From the NCBI GenBank assembly GCA_963854835.1, contig OY978526.1, positions 18,897,868-18,961,867 on the forward strand: a stretch of DNA of 64,000 nucleotides. Reading direction: 5' to 3'. Of the stretch, positions 14,301 to 27,700 are shown one piece after another. The stretch comes from Megamerina dolium (lineage: Eukaryota; Arthropoda; Insecta; Diptera; Megamerinidae). Position numbers and translations under genes: made by a program. The notes under the pieces were generated by a model, which was not told the DNA's origin, did no database searches, and saw only the letters and a program-made list of their open reading frames with translations. Position 1 is the stretch's first letter. Every line of letters starts with the position of its first letter.

Positions 14301-17300
14301 GCTTCACCATCGACGACGGCTGGTCGCGGGCGACGTTGTTCTGTACGTTCACCATTGTAGTTGTTGTTATTGTGGTAGTTGTGGCCATGGTTACCGCCGC
14401 TGCTGCTGGCACCTTCATTACGTCCGGCACCGCCGCCCCCGCCGCCATACGAAGATCGCTCCTGATACCGTGCCGGATGTACTCGCCGTGATGGACGTCC
14501 GAGTGGTTTTGGGCGACTTGATTTGGCCAGATCGATTGGCAAAGGTCGCCACTTGTGCTTGGGTATTTTCTTATTGATGCCATTATTGGTTCCAGAGCCG
14601 CTAGCTGTGGCAGATGTAGTTCCTGCATTAGTTGTTGCGCTGGTAGCATCACTTTTTGTTGCTGTTGTTGTTGTTGTTGTTGATGTTGGTGGGGTGCTTG
14701 CATCATTATGTTGCTGATGTGTTGTTGTTGTTGCTGCTGCTGCTGCTGCTGTATTAGTAGTAGATACTTTTGTATCTTTCGCTTTCGCTGCACTTGAGTT
14801 ATTGGCTTCAGTGGAATCTGAAGTTGTTGCTTTAGAAGCGACTGCTGCTGTTACACTTGTAACCGTTGAATTTTCAGCGTTTTCCGCTGCTTCGTCTTTG
14901 TGTGAATTTGAGCGTTTCTTTGTTGAACGTTTCGATTCGTTATTTGTGGTCTTACCGCCACCAATTAGCATAGGCCAATCGCCAACGTTGCTAAAATCAC
15001 TAGCCTAAAAAAAATGAGACCGAACATGTGGATATAGTCTAAAGCCAAGTCTATAATAGAGTCTAATGCACTTACTTTTTGATTGACTTTCTTTTTGTCT
15101 TTGACAATAGTTGCGGAGCCGGGTGTATCCACCAATTTTGGCACAACTGTAATTTGATGAAAGAAAACGCAATAATTTAATTGATTTGTTTATGTATAAA
15201 ACTTGTAAAACAAGGTGAATATATTAATTTTTCTTTTTTGTATTATTTGCATAAATATGGCCTAGAGTTTCATAACCTCAAAAACGAATAAACAACCACA
15301 AAATTGCTTAAAACGCAATTCTCTAAAAATACAAGAAGGGTAAGAGATGAATACCCGGCCAATATTAAAAACAGAATATTTATATATTTAGATGCGAAGA
15401 ATGATATGCATGTATTCATATGTATGTATATTAGGGTGGTTCAAAAATATTTATTTACAAATAGTAACGAAAAAAAAATTGATTTTTTTAGGAAAGCATA
15501 AATTCAATAACAGCAATTTTAACATACAAAAAAAAATATTAAAATTATTTTGCCAAAATGCTGCAGTTCAAAATTGCCGTTAGATTGAAAATTGATCCGC
15601 CCTAATATATAATACTAACATCATCAATATGAACAACACACTTACCAACTGTAGTAATTGTGGTTGTTTGTGTTATTTTTGCTGCTGCTGCCGCTGTTGA
15701 TGATGGTGCTGCTGCTACTGCTGTTGCGTGCTGCTGATGCTGCTGCTTATTTTTAGTATTATGTGAATTGTTGTTGTTGTTATTGTTAGTAGTGCTGCTC
15801 ACACTTTGCGATTGCTGCTGTTGCTGTTGTTGTTGTTGTTGTTTTTGTTGTTCTGGTTGTTTTGGTTGCAAAACACGTTTATCTAATGGCGACGAACTTG
15901 TTTTGGGACTTGAGGATTGCTGTTGTTGTTGTTGTTGTTTTGATATCTAAAATTTCAAATTGAAAAATAATGTATGAAATTAATTAAAAATCATTAAGCA
16001 AATAATTTGTACATGATGTGGAAATGAATGCAAATATGAATTGGTTGGATTGATGGTTGAGAGCCGCTCAATTGAAACGAGCTCGAGAGCACGTATTCCA
16101 TTTAATTCAACAACAATTAATTAAATCAATTTAAATATGAAATTAGAATTAAAGGAATGTAGTTACATTCAATATGTAATTCTAAAAATATTTTAAATTA
16201 AATACGATCGATTTTCAAGCAAATTTTTGTTTTTTTTTTTTTTGCTGTCTTTCAAATAGAATAATCAATGGATTTTCTCAAAGATAACCTTATGACGCCC
16301 AAATATGACAATATTTATTTTTTTTGTAATCTTACATTTTACATAATCATGCTCTCTCTCTCTCTCTCTTTCTCTCACATACATACTCATCACTCGCTCA
16401 GTTATTATTATATCATTTTAGCCAACCTAGGGGAGTTACCCTAACTAAATGGTGTCATATGTATTTGTTGTTGTACGACATGTACTCGTACCTACGACGT
16501 ACGATGCCCCAACAAAAAGGAATATAGAATGGAAAGTTACTCAGTGATTGTCTACGCCAGAATGAAATACGCGCACACTGCTCTGCAAATTTGGTTTTCT
16601 TTTATTTTTGAGTGTGTTGGCAACATTGGTTTTACCAACTGTTCGTTGTCATGTTAACGTCGTTTTTTATTATCATTCTCAAATTATATCTACAAGAGGA
16701 CAGAACCGTGTGCGCGACTTTTTTATCTCCCCGTTCTCTCTCTCTCTCATAATAAAGCATTGTACAATAGCTAAATAAAAACTAATGTAAATTAAATTAA
16801 GACACATACACAAACATTATCGAACAATAAATTCAAATTGTTATATATTAAAATGAAAAAGTGAGTGCGTTACTGTGTAAATTGCTTTATATGTGCGATC
16901 TGCATCAGCAACAACTTCAAATCTACAACCAACACGACAATCACCACCTCACCAACACCTACAGACAAGGAGTTGCCACCGTTGGAACGAGCTCACCTGG
17001 CACCCCATCTCTCTCATACACATTTTTTGGTCCTTCGAGCCGGATCGGCTCGCAACGTTGGTAAGAGACAATCTTGCCTGCAGGTAGTAGGAAATACTTT
17101 CCTTTCAAATCTACTTGCGTATTTATTGTGGAAATACTTTCCCAATAAATATCGAACATTATAATAGACATATAATATATATACAAATTTTATATGTACT
17201 TTATTTGAGTGCATATGTTACATATGTATGTACTTTTTTCTTCTTAAATATACTACGTATAAAAACTTGAAAATAATAATAAAAAAAAAAAAAAACAACT

Positions 17301-20300
17301 CTTTTCCAAGAGTTATTGTTGCTGTTGATATTGGCCATATCGACGCATTCGTTTACTTCGGCACATGAAATATATTGCAATAACTACGTTATTGTAATTA
17401 TTATTTCTATCTCAATAAGAAAGGTATTTTGTTGTACTACGTACACATTAATTAGCCTCCCTTATTTTCATATATCTTGACTGTCTTCGCGGTTTACACG
17501 ATTGTTGCTAGTACCGAAATATTATAAAGCAAAACATTAAGTATATGTTGTTTAGCAAAACAAAAATAATACTTCTACCTCGTTTCCTCGTTTCTAAAAC
17601 AAAATTTGCCAAAAACAACATTTTGTTGATGGTAATTTCATATTCCTTACTATAAAGATCAAAAGTACAGGTCAGCTGTTTGTTTTTGGATTTGTTTTGT
17701 CTCTTCTTACGAATTAATCTCGACTGTTGCGGTATAGACATACATACATACTCTTTTTGTAATAATTGTGCTTGCTTTATATGCAATGCAATACAAATTC
17801 ACATGCTATTACCTATTGCTGGTGGTATAAATACTCGTCACTTGCATTAAATCTACATTTGTTCGTATATGCATAAACAAACAACAACAGGTACACCCAA
17901 AATTAGGCAATAAAACGTATTACATACGCAACAACAAAATATATTGATTTGTCTCGGCGTAGGTACCTGCATTTGATTAAAAGTATAGCGGTACTGTATA
18001 TTGTTGCTTAATCTCGTTCTCCCTACTCTTTGTTTCGCTTATGTACATTAACAACAAAATATATTTACATTGGCTGGTGCTTATATACAAGGAATATAAT
18101 TGTAACAACAATTGTACACTGTCTTTTCTATTGGGAAAACACCCAGGGAGAAAAGTAGTCACTATCGGCCCTAAGTTGCTACAGTGCGAACAAATAATAT
18201 AATTGATTTTTGTTGTGCGAAATAAAAAAAAAATACAAGTTGAGGGAAGTAATAATCAGTGTTTGCCAAACTTTTATCTGGTCCCGGCCGAATATTAACT
18301 TGTACATATTACGTAAGTGTACTTTTATACATAAATATCGCATTTTTTTATAAGTTTGCACACTTTACTGTTTAAGACTACGTCTTTCGGATTAATATCT
18401 TGCTGGGCACATTTTGGCAAACCATATTTGTTTTGATAAGTTGTGTAAACAGGCTTATTTCCAGATTCACCAGCATTTTTCTGTCGGTTTTTCTGTGATT
18501 CTACGAATTACGCATGAAAATGTCAGCTTTAAAGCTATTCAATGCAGCCGCAGAGGAGATCATCGATTTTAAAACAAATTTCCAGACGGTTTTTGCTGAT
18601 ATCCATGACCGATTTTTTCTGGAAGCTCAAGAAAAGGAGTTTCAAGCCCTATGGAACGAGTGTAAAGATGCATATTTTTCAATCGGAAGGGACGATGTTG
18701 GTGATGGATTTGTTCAAATCAAGGAGACATATAAAAGGTGCAAAACCGCTTATGTCCAATGCTTCTCGGCCATCAACGCTCAGCTACACGAGCTTGACGC
18801 TAAGGTGGCAAATCCCGCAAGTTCAACTCCTCCTGCTGAGGGTCCCTCTCACAACTATTCGTTTCCCGCTGTACAACTTCCTCCATGTGACACCCCATGT
18901 TTTTCTGGTGATTATGTTTCGTGGCCAAGTTTCCGAGACATGTTCACGGCCCTATATCGAAACAATCCCCGATTGTCCCCGGTTGAGAAATTGTATCATT
19001 TATTACAAAAAACCAGTGGAGAAGCATATAGTATAATTAAGTCAACTCCGTTGACTAACGATGGCTTCTCAATAGCATGGCAGAATCTGGAGGAACGGTT
19101 TGAGAACACGCGTATCCTTATCAACATTCAATTGAAAACACTTTTCAATTTGCAGCCAATTGTGCAAGAAACCGGTTCTCACATAAAGCGCTTACAGCGT
19201 ACGATAAATGATTGCATCATAAACTTGAAGTTGTTGAACGTTGACACAAGTCATTGGGATGCAATTGTTGTGTATTTGTGTTCCACAAAACTCCCCGATA
19301 CCACCCTGTGTCTGTGGGAACAATCTATCAAGGACAAACGTAAAATCCCAAATTGGAGTGACTTTGTTGCCTTCCTGACAGAACGTTTTCAGACGCTTGA
19401 ATCGGTGTTGGACATACGAAGTGGCTCTCGGCAACCCAGCCAACCACAAAATCGTCAATTCAACCAGGCACCAAATCGACAACCCGGCTTATTGGAATCT
19501 TTCAAGCGGCATACTACAACTCCAGCAAATTCTCGAAGGCTGAATACATTTCACACGACAATTGCACATCATAATTGTCCGCTGTGTAGGAAAGCACATT
19601 CACTACGTGTTTGCTCTGAATTCCTCAAACTCTCAGTAGATAAGCGTCTTTCAATTGTGAAAAGAAACAAACTATGTACAAATTGTTTTGCCAACTCACA
19701 TGATATCGGCAATTGCACTAGCCGATTCACATGCTCCGCATGTAGAAAACGGCATCATTCATTGCTTCATAGGCTTCATAACACGTTCAGTACTAGTCGC
19801 AATCCATTTACTATCACAACTCCAACTGCGCCATCAGTTGTAGTTTCTCGCCAGTCGTCTGATCCTCAGCGACAAGCTGTCACCAACGAGAAACAGCATA
19901 CCCCGTCCATCAGTTCAATCCACTCAGAAAAAAATCGGGAAAAGCAATGCCATAAAAGGATCTTGTCATTCTACACTGAAATCAAACGGTGTCAATTCCC
20001 GAACAGTTCCAATTCGTCCTTTGGTGGTTCATGCGACATGTATCAAACAGGAAGCAACAAACAACATTATTCCAAAACTCCCGGCAACTTTAATTCAAAC
20101 GAGAAGTCAATTGATTCATCCGATGGAATATCTACTAAAGCATGTTGTCAATTATGTAGAGGTAACCACCACCTGCGAACATGCACGAAGCTCTCAAAAC
20201 TTACAGTTTACGAGAGAATATCCCTTGTGCGAAAGTGCAATTTATGCGTCAACTGCTTGGCAACATCGCATACTCTTACAGAGTGCCATAGCAAGTTCTC

Positions 20301-21720
20301 ATGCCGTATTTGTGGAAGACGACACCACTCCGTGCTTCATCGATTACCTCAAAATCCGAACATAAAGCACAATCGCCAAGATTTCCAAACTTCTTCTCGA
20401 ACAGAGAAGCTTAGATCTTCCAGATCTTGCCAATCCAAAATGCAACTCCCTTCAGAGAAGTCGACCACTTCTACCCCATCTAAAGAGGTATTTTCCACTC
20501 GTCACTCTAGTTTTATCAGTGATATAAATCGTACCCGAATCCCAAAGCACTCGATACAGCCTAATATTGCCCCCACAAATTTATTAGAGTGGAAACGTTA
20601 ACGTGCGAATGTGGCTCGTACTGATTGACAGAAGCCACACCCTTATTATGTAGCAATGTTTCGTCAGATTCTACGAATCGGACCGTAATACGCATTCTTC
20701 TTTCATTGTGTTCAGCAAACTCTAATTAAACTATCCGATTGTCAGATTTCTGCGGAACGTCAAGGTAACTATGCAGTGGCATAGCGTACATGCGTATGAA
20801 AAATCTGAGGTGTTAAATATAGTACACTAATTGCTACATGTCCATAAACGAAGTCAACCATCATACGGTCACGAACCCGAAACTCATTTGGATTTTAGCT
20901 GAGTCTAGACATCGTCAAAAGCATTTCCATCTCCGAAAATCCCGCCAATCTGGCATCCCCACTTTTTTTCACTTTCGTGCTCTACGAGCCGAGAATATCA
21001 GAATTTCTTAACTATATGTGAAGTATTCTCAGGATTGTAAAAGCAGCAAGCGCTAAGGGCTTTGAAGCTCAATTATATGGAATCAATATCGGAGAAACTC
21101 ACTGTCACAACCGTTGTGATCTATGCTCTTTTATGTGACGTACCCCAACTCGAGATCCTTTAGTTTGGTTAGACAATTACGTTGGCATGCCATTCTCTTA
21201 TGTCTGACTTACGACCAGCCTTTATGCTGTTATACTCTCTACGAATCCTTCTGGCTACGATGGAAGGAAGAGTACTTTAAGAAACCACACGTTCGATATC
21301 TTCGAAGCACCCAGAAACAGATCACTACTCTAAATACAGAGGTGATCAAAATCTTTACAAGATCGTTCTTATCGCATTGAGAAGTGTCAACATTCAGCTA
21401 TCAACAGCCAGCGATTTTAAACAACAATCAACATTCAGTATTAATTATTCAACAATCAACACTCTGCAGTCAATATTCAACATTCAACATATTCATCAAT
21501 CAACATCCCACCACATTGAACAGTTATTATTCCTCTCGAAATGTTTGATATACCATTACGATTGTGATATGCACTCCGTGCAGTGTTCCTCATTTGATTG
21601 CCGCTTGGATTGGATCATTCCAGACTTCGTAGTTTAAGCTAAATGAATTGTATTAGTTTTAAGGTTATATATAATATTACTACCACTGTACAACTCCTTT
21701 CTCTGACTCTCTCTATCTCT

Positions 21721-21755
<35 letters not shown>

Positions 21756-24700
21756 GGTAGATCTTTCGTGTCCTTTGCAGTATTCCTGCAAGGGGGGCGG
21801 AATGTCTACGCCAGAATGAAATACGCGCACACTGCTCTGCAAATTTGGTTTTCTTTTATTTTTGAGTGTGTTGGCAACATTGGTTTTACCAACTGTTCGT
21901 TGTCATGTTAACGTCGTTTTTTATTATCATTCTCAAATTATATCTACAAGAGGACAGAACCGTGTGCGCGACTTTTTTATCTCCCCGTTCTCTCTCTCTC
22001 TCATAATAAAGCATTGTACAATAGCTAAATAAAAACTAATGTAAATTAAATTAAGACACATACACAAACATTATCGAACAATAAATTCAAATTGTTATAT
22101 ATTAAAATGAAAAAGTGAGTGCGTTACTGTGTAAATTGCTTTATATGTGCGATCTGCATCAGCAACAACTTCAAATCTACAACCAACACGACAATCACCA
22201 CCTCACCAACACCTACAGACAAGGAGTTGCCACCGTTGGAACGAGCTCACCTGGCACCCCATCTCTCTCATACACAGTGATGAATACACAATTTCAAAAT
22301 ATACCAAATATACCCAGTGGGAAAATTAAATGCACTTTCTATTCAAAAAAGCAAAATGTGATTTTAAAGAAAATTAAATTCTCAAGAAATTGACTTTATG
22401 TTGCAAAGCGTTTTTATTTAGGACCGGTGGGTAGTAAGTAATGGTTATAAAGATATGAATTTCATATTCCATATATTACCTCCTCATATATGTGTATGTG
22501 ATATTTTGCCTCAAGGCGTTTTTATAGCCTTCTTTTTATTGATTTATATACAAACACGAAATTATTTTTTATTGTCTTTTAACTTGGCACAATATTTTGC
22601 TGTTGTTTTCAGTTTAAATTTTTATTTAGCTTATCTTTTTCCAAAAAGTTAATATTTTGTCTTTATTGTTCACGTGTACAACACATGCTATTTATTTATT
22701 ATTGAAGCACAATGAAAATGTTTCACTTTAGAAAATAAATTGTTAATAATTTTGAAAAATTTATTTTTAGAAATTTTTTCTTTTTAATTTTTTAAAATTT
22801 TTCAAGAGACAATATGAATGCGACTTGTGTGACTTGTTCAACTGTTGAAGAAGTTCTGATTGAATTGATGTTGTGCACTCGACATTAAAAATAACTTTGC
22901 ACGCGACGTCTACGTGAGTAACGACAAGAAACACAGTCAGTCAGTAGTAGGTAATAGCTATCAGCTAGTATTGCTAGTATGTATGTAGTAATTAGATAGC
23001 TCGTAGAATATATACACAATATAGAGAATAAGTATTTGATGTAAACAACAAACAGTCTTATCGCTGCTGGAAGAGAACAAAATGGCATTGAACAAGTATT
23101 GTATGTAGTAGTTGTAGTAGTATGCAACAGTATTGCGAACGCCATAAAAAAAAACAAACAAAGAAGAGAGATGAAAGAAAGAAAAGTACAGAGACGAAAT
23201 TCAATCAACCCCATTGTTCATATCTGGGCTTCTTTCTAGTCATAATGTTGCATACACATATCACCATATACACGCACACTCACAGAGCAATGCCATCAAT
23301 TCAGAGTAAACATGGTCAAACACAAAAGCAATATAAAAATCATGTATACGAAAATAAAAAGCAAAACAAAACATTTTTTAAGGCAAACATATATATGTAG
23401 GTAGGTAGGTAGGTAGGTACAAACAACAACATGCTTTTTGGCACGTAGACCACATCTTGTATGAATGGCGGCTTATACACCAGAGCTCACGTTTTCCAAA
23501 TTTTGTTTATTTATTATTATTGTTATTGTCAGATGTTGTTGACTATGTTATGTACTACAACAAACAGCTATTCGTAACAAAACAAATAGCAAAAAAAAAA
23601 AAAACAGTTTAAAGCCGGTTTTGAGCCATGTATGTTGGTATTCAAAGAAAATTCTCGAATTTTGAATTTTTTTTCTACACATATTAATAATGTTTAAAAT
23701 ATATAGTAATAGTAAATGCATTCATTTTATGATGGGAAAGCATTTTTTTTTAATTTTTTCATAATTTTTTCAATTCATTGCTTAGGCACATTTATAGCTT
23801 CAAATTCAAATGATTGAAAACTGGTTTTAATGAAAAAAATTTTCCATAACAAGTTTATAAATAAATTGAATTAAGCAAAAGCTGCAAATAATGGATAATG
23901 GATATGTAAAGCAATGCACATTAAATATTGCATTCAAATGACTATTTATTTATTTGATAATGCAGTCAAGTCAGTGTGGATAAGAAAAATAAAATATACA
24001 TTTTTATTATAAAAAAATATTTTTATCATTCATTTAGAAGAAGAGAAAAACAATAAAATAATCCACTTTAATTTGCAACCAATTAATATGTCAACTTTAC
24101 AATTCCTAAATATTTATATAAGCTCATATTAAGGTACTAGAAATTTAACAAAAAAAAATAATAATAAACTCTTATATGAAATGGTTTCATAACTTCAACA
24201 TTAATATAAATAAAAATAGAGCTTATCTGTACTTACTTACTTACTTACTTAATTAGCAAGTACTCGAAAAATCCACAATGATAAGATAAGATTTTTTTTA
24301 CTACTATCAAGAAAGTTGTGATCGATACGATTCGGTATCATTTTATCAACAAGGCCGAAACAGTTTATGTTATTAATAAATTTTGTTATACTAATAATAA
24401 AAATCTATTACGTACTACTACTACTACTACTACTATGAGTATGAGTTGAATAATTATTATATTAATTACAATCAATTGCTAAGCAATGCGATCGGTCATA
24501 TGAATATAAAATTTCAGTCTCTTTTTTTTCAATAGACTTTTGTTGGGAAGTACGTGTCTTTAACACGTGCTAAAAAAGCAAGCTTTACAATGTAATAGGG
24601 CAAAAAAAAATAAAATTAGAATAGATCAGTCAAGAAATGTATTTAAAAACAAACCCAATTGTATGAATCTGTCTGTCGGTTGGTACAATAAATGCCACAA

Positions 24701-27700
24701 TTATAAAGCGATCGTGTTGAAAGTTCGTACATAAGATTACTTTCAGCAACGAATGCATAAGTTCGTAAATGGACGAAATCAAATGAAAACAACGCCTACC
24801 TCCCATACAAAATTATGTTGTTGCATGCATGTTTACACATTTTAATTACGAAAATGATGAGCTATACAACTAAACCTTTAGTAGATTAACTTCATCTGAT
24901 CGCATAAGAGTTATATTAGAAAATGGACGAAATTGGAAGACAACCACGCCTACCACCCATACAAAATTATGTTGTTGCATGCATGTTTTGCACATTTTAG
25001 TCACGAAAATAACAAGCTATCGAACTAAACTTTTAATAGATTAACTTCATCTGATCACATAAGTGATACAATATAAAATCAATGTAATCGGCTGAAAATC
25101 ATGCCTAGCTCCTATACAAAAAAAAATATTTGTTGAATGTGTGTATTCACACTTGGAGCATGAAAATATAAAGTTTCGAAACTGAGGCTTGGTAATTACG
25201 AATTTTTTAACAAATTAATAGATATATTTAAAAATAGATAGAATCGAATAAAAACTACGACTACCTGCCATACAAACTTATGCTGCCATATGTATGTATT
25301 CACATTTTGAGCATGAAAATATCAGGTTATTAAGCTAAAAATTTCATATATATGATTATATTTACTAATTAATAGATATATTTGAAAATAAAGGAAATTC
25401 TATTAAAACTACGTATACCTCCCATACAAACTTATGCTTCCAGGTGTATGTATTCACACTTTTTGTATGAAAAAATTAACTTATTAAGCTGAAACTCAGT
25501 ATATAGTATTAAATTTACAAATTTGAATACATATTTGAAAATATGTTAAATCGGATAAAAACTACGCCTACCTCCCATACAAACTTATGCTTCCATGTGT
25601 ATATATTCACACTTTTTGTATGAAAAAATTAACTTATTAAGCTGAAACTCAGTATATAGAATTAAATTTACAAATTTGAATGCATATTTGAAAATATGTT
25701 AAATCGGATAAAAACTACGCCTACCTCTCATACAAAATTATGCTTATATATGTATGTATTCCTACTTTGTGCTCGAACAAATAAAGTTATCACGCTAAAA
25801 CTTGGTAGATACTTTTGCATTTGCTAATGAATTAACCAATTCAAATATAAATGGAATCGGATAAAAATTACACATACCTCTCATACAAAAGTATGTGCTC
25901 AACTGTACTTAGGTATAAGTCTATAGTAAAAAAAAAAATATGAAAACAATTTTCCAATTTATTTATGAATATAAAGATAAATACTACAAGGTTTTTGCTA
26001 TGTTGTGTAGTGATGTTTTTTTTTTTTATAAATATTCACTCACACAAAAAGTAAAACAATGATTCTATTAAAATTTGCTTGTATGCATTGGTAGATTTTA
26101 AATTTCATTGTTAATAAATATTATGCATATCTAAAATTTGGGACAAAAACAGCACAATTATTAACAAGAACAAGAATAAATGAATTTAGAGCACAAAACG
26201 CAACAAAACAACCCCCACGCACACATACATGATCGTTGTGGGTTTATAATGATAATTAATTATTATAATAATGCTGAAAATGATAATGATGATAATAAAA
26301 AAAATATACAACGAAAACAAAAATATAAATAAAAATTATAATGAAAAATAAAATACAAAAAAAAAGTATATATAAATAAGAATTGCTTGCCTCTGTCAAA
26401 ATTTAAATAGCTGATGATAACACAAGTGATGTTTTAATCGTGAAATAAATTAAATCAACAATACCACACCATATCTTTATTGTTATTGTACATAAGAAAA
26501 AAAAAACTGTATATTCCAACACTACACTTTTTGCACGTGTGTATTAGTTTTATTACCAATTTTTTTATTTTATTATTATTAATGGTCCTTTTCTATTTTT
26601 TTAAAATATTTTTCTAATGATTATTTTGTTGATAGTGAATGAAATCAATTCATTAAGTTCAAGAGAGTTCAAAAAAGTAGAATGTTTTTCATTCAAAACA
26701 CATTAAAGACTTTCAACTGTAGTAGATACTAGTAAAAAGCAAGTTACTTCGTAACAAATTGAATTTTTTTATTTATATGACACTTGTTGTTTAGCTTGCT
26801 AGCGCTCAGAATGTACTGATCACATTTTACTGCAGTCTAGCATATTTAAATATTCAATTTAGGCCGCAGTTAGTAGAATAGCAAAATACAAAAATCAAAA
26901 AATAAAATGTAAAACAAAAAAAAAAAACGAAATACAAAATGAAATAAAAAATTCAAATTTCACAAAAACAAAACATGAATATTATGAATACCACATACGA
27001 GTATATGTGTTCATGGGTATATGAAAAATAAGAAAGGCAAATAAAATGTGCATTAATTGTTTACACAACACAACAATGTGCTTATTTGTGCACTCAAACG
27101 ATTCGCTACTTTTGCGTTTTAGAGAAAACCAGCTATTTTTATAAACCTTACCGGCAGGCAGCCGATACCGGCCGCGCCATCATCACACACATATGTATGT
27201 AGCCTACCTCCTATCTACTTGTATGATATGTAAAAACGAATAAAACCCGATTCGTTGGCATAACTTAAAAGCGAAAACAAAATAAAAATAGAATAATAAA
27301 AAGTAAATAAAATAAAAAACAATAACAACAACGAAACCCAACTATACCTAAGCTCAACTTTAGCAAATGTGGTCAAAAAGTGATGGTAAAACTTGGGCTG
27401 GTAGAATAACATACTACGACGTTAGAATATGTTCGCACTCTGTTTCAAAACAACAAGAACGAATCGGGAACGTAGTGTGCTAATGAGAAATGTATGAACA
27501 AAAAAAATTGCTTTTATTGTAATAATAAAAAAAAAAGGTTATCATAAAATGGAATTCAAAATGAAAAACAACATCAAAGTTATTACTATTTATAGAAAAA
27601 TTTAATCGCTTTTTTCGCTCTCTATTCATTCCCCTCTGTCCATGTCAATGTATAAATGATAGCGCATATGTACTCATTTCACTACATCGTACTTTATTGC

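Larger units (their letters stand above)
16549..22276 (+). mobile_element. BEL/Pao-like LTR element with gag but no intact pol
   Basis: It has two 474-bp LTRs (16549-17022 and 21803-22276) starting TG and ending CA, and a 5-bp target duplication GTGAT at 16544-16548 and 22277-22281. A primer site follows the 5' LTR directly, and a polypurine tract AAGGGGGGCGGAA runs up to the 3' LTR. The interior is 4,780 bp: a 1.5-kb leader, one long gag-like ORF, then 1.2 kb with no long ORF. I find no protease, reverse transcriptase or RNase H. The LTRs look identical to my eye, which implies recent insertion. It lies in the larp intron, antisense to larp. Confidence 0.9.

Noticed and set aside
14092..14793. 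233-codon minus-strand frame overlapping larp exon 4
   Set aside because: It is the alternative frame of the Larp CAG/ACC repeats; the Larp frame carries the conserved motifs and correct splice phases.
16861..17064. Open frames repeated at 16861 and 22115
   Set aside because: Both lie in the two LTRs and are duplicates of one non-coding sequence.
20021..20365. 114-codon plus frame that might be a protease following gag
   Set aside because: It overlaps the second zinc array in another frame and has no D-(S/T)-G motif.
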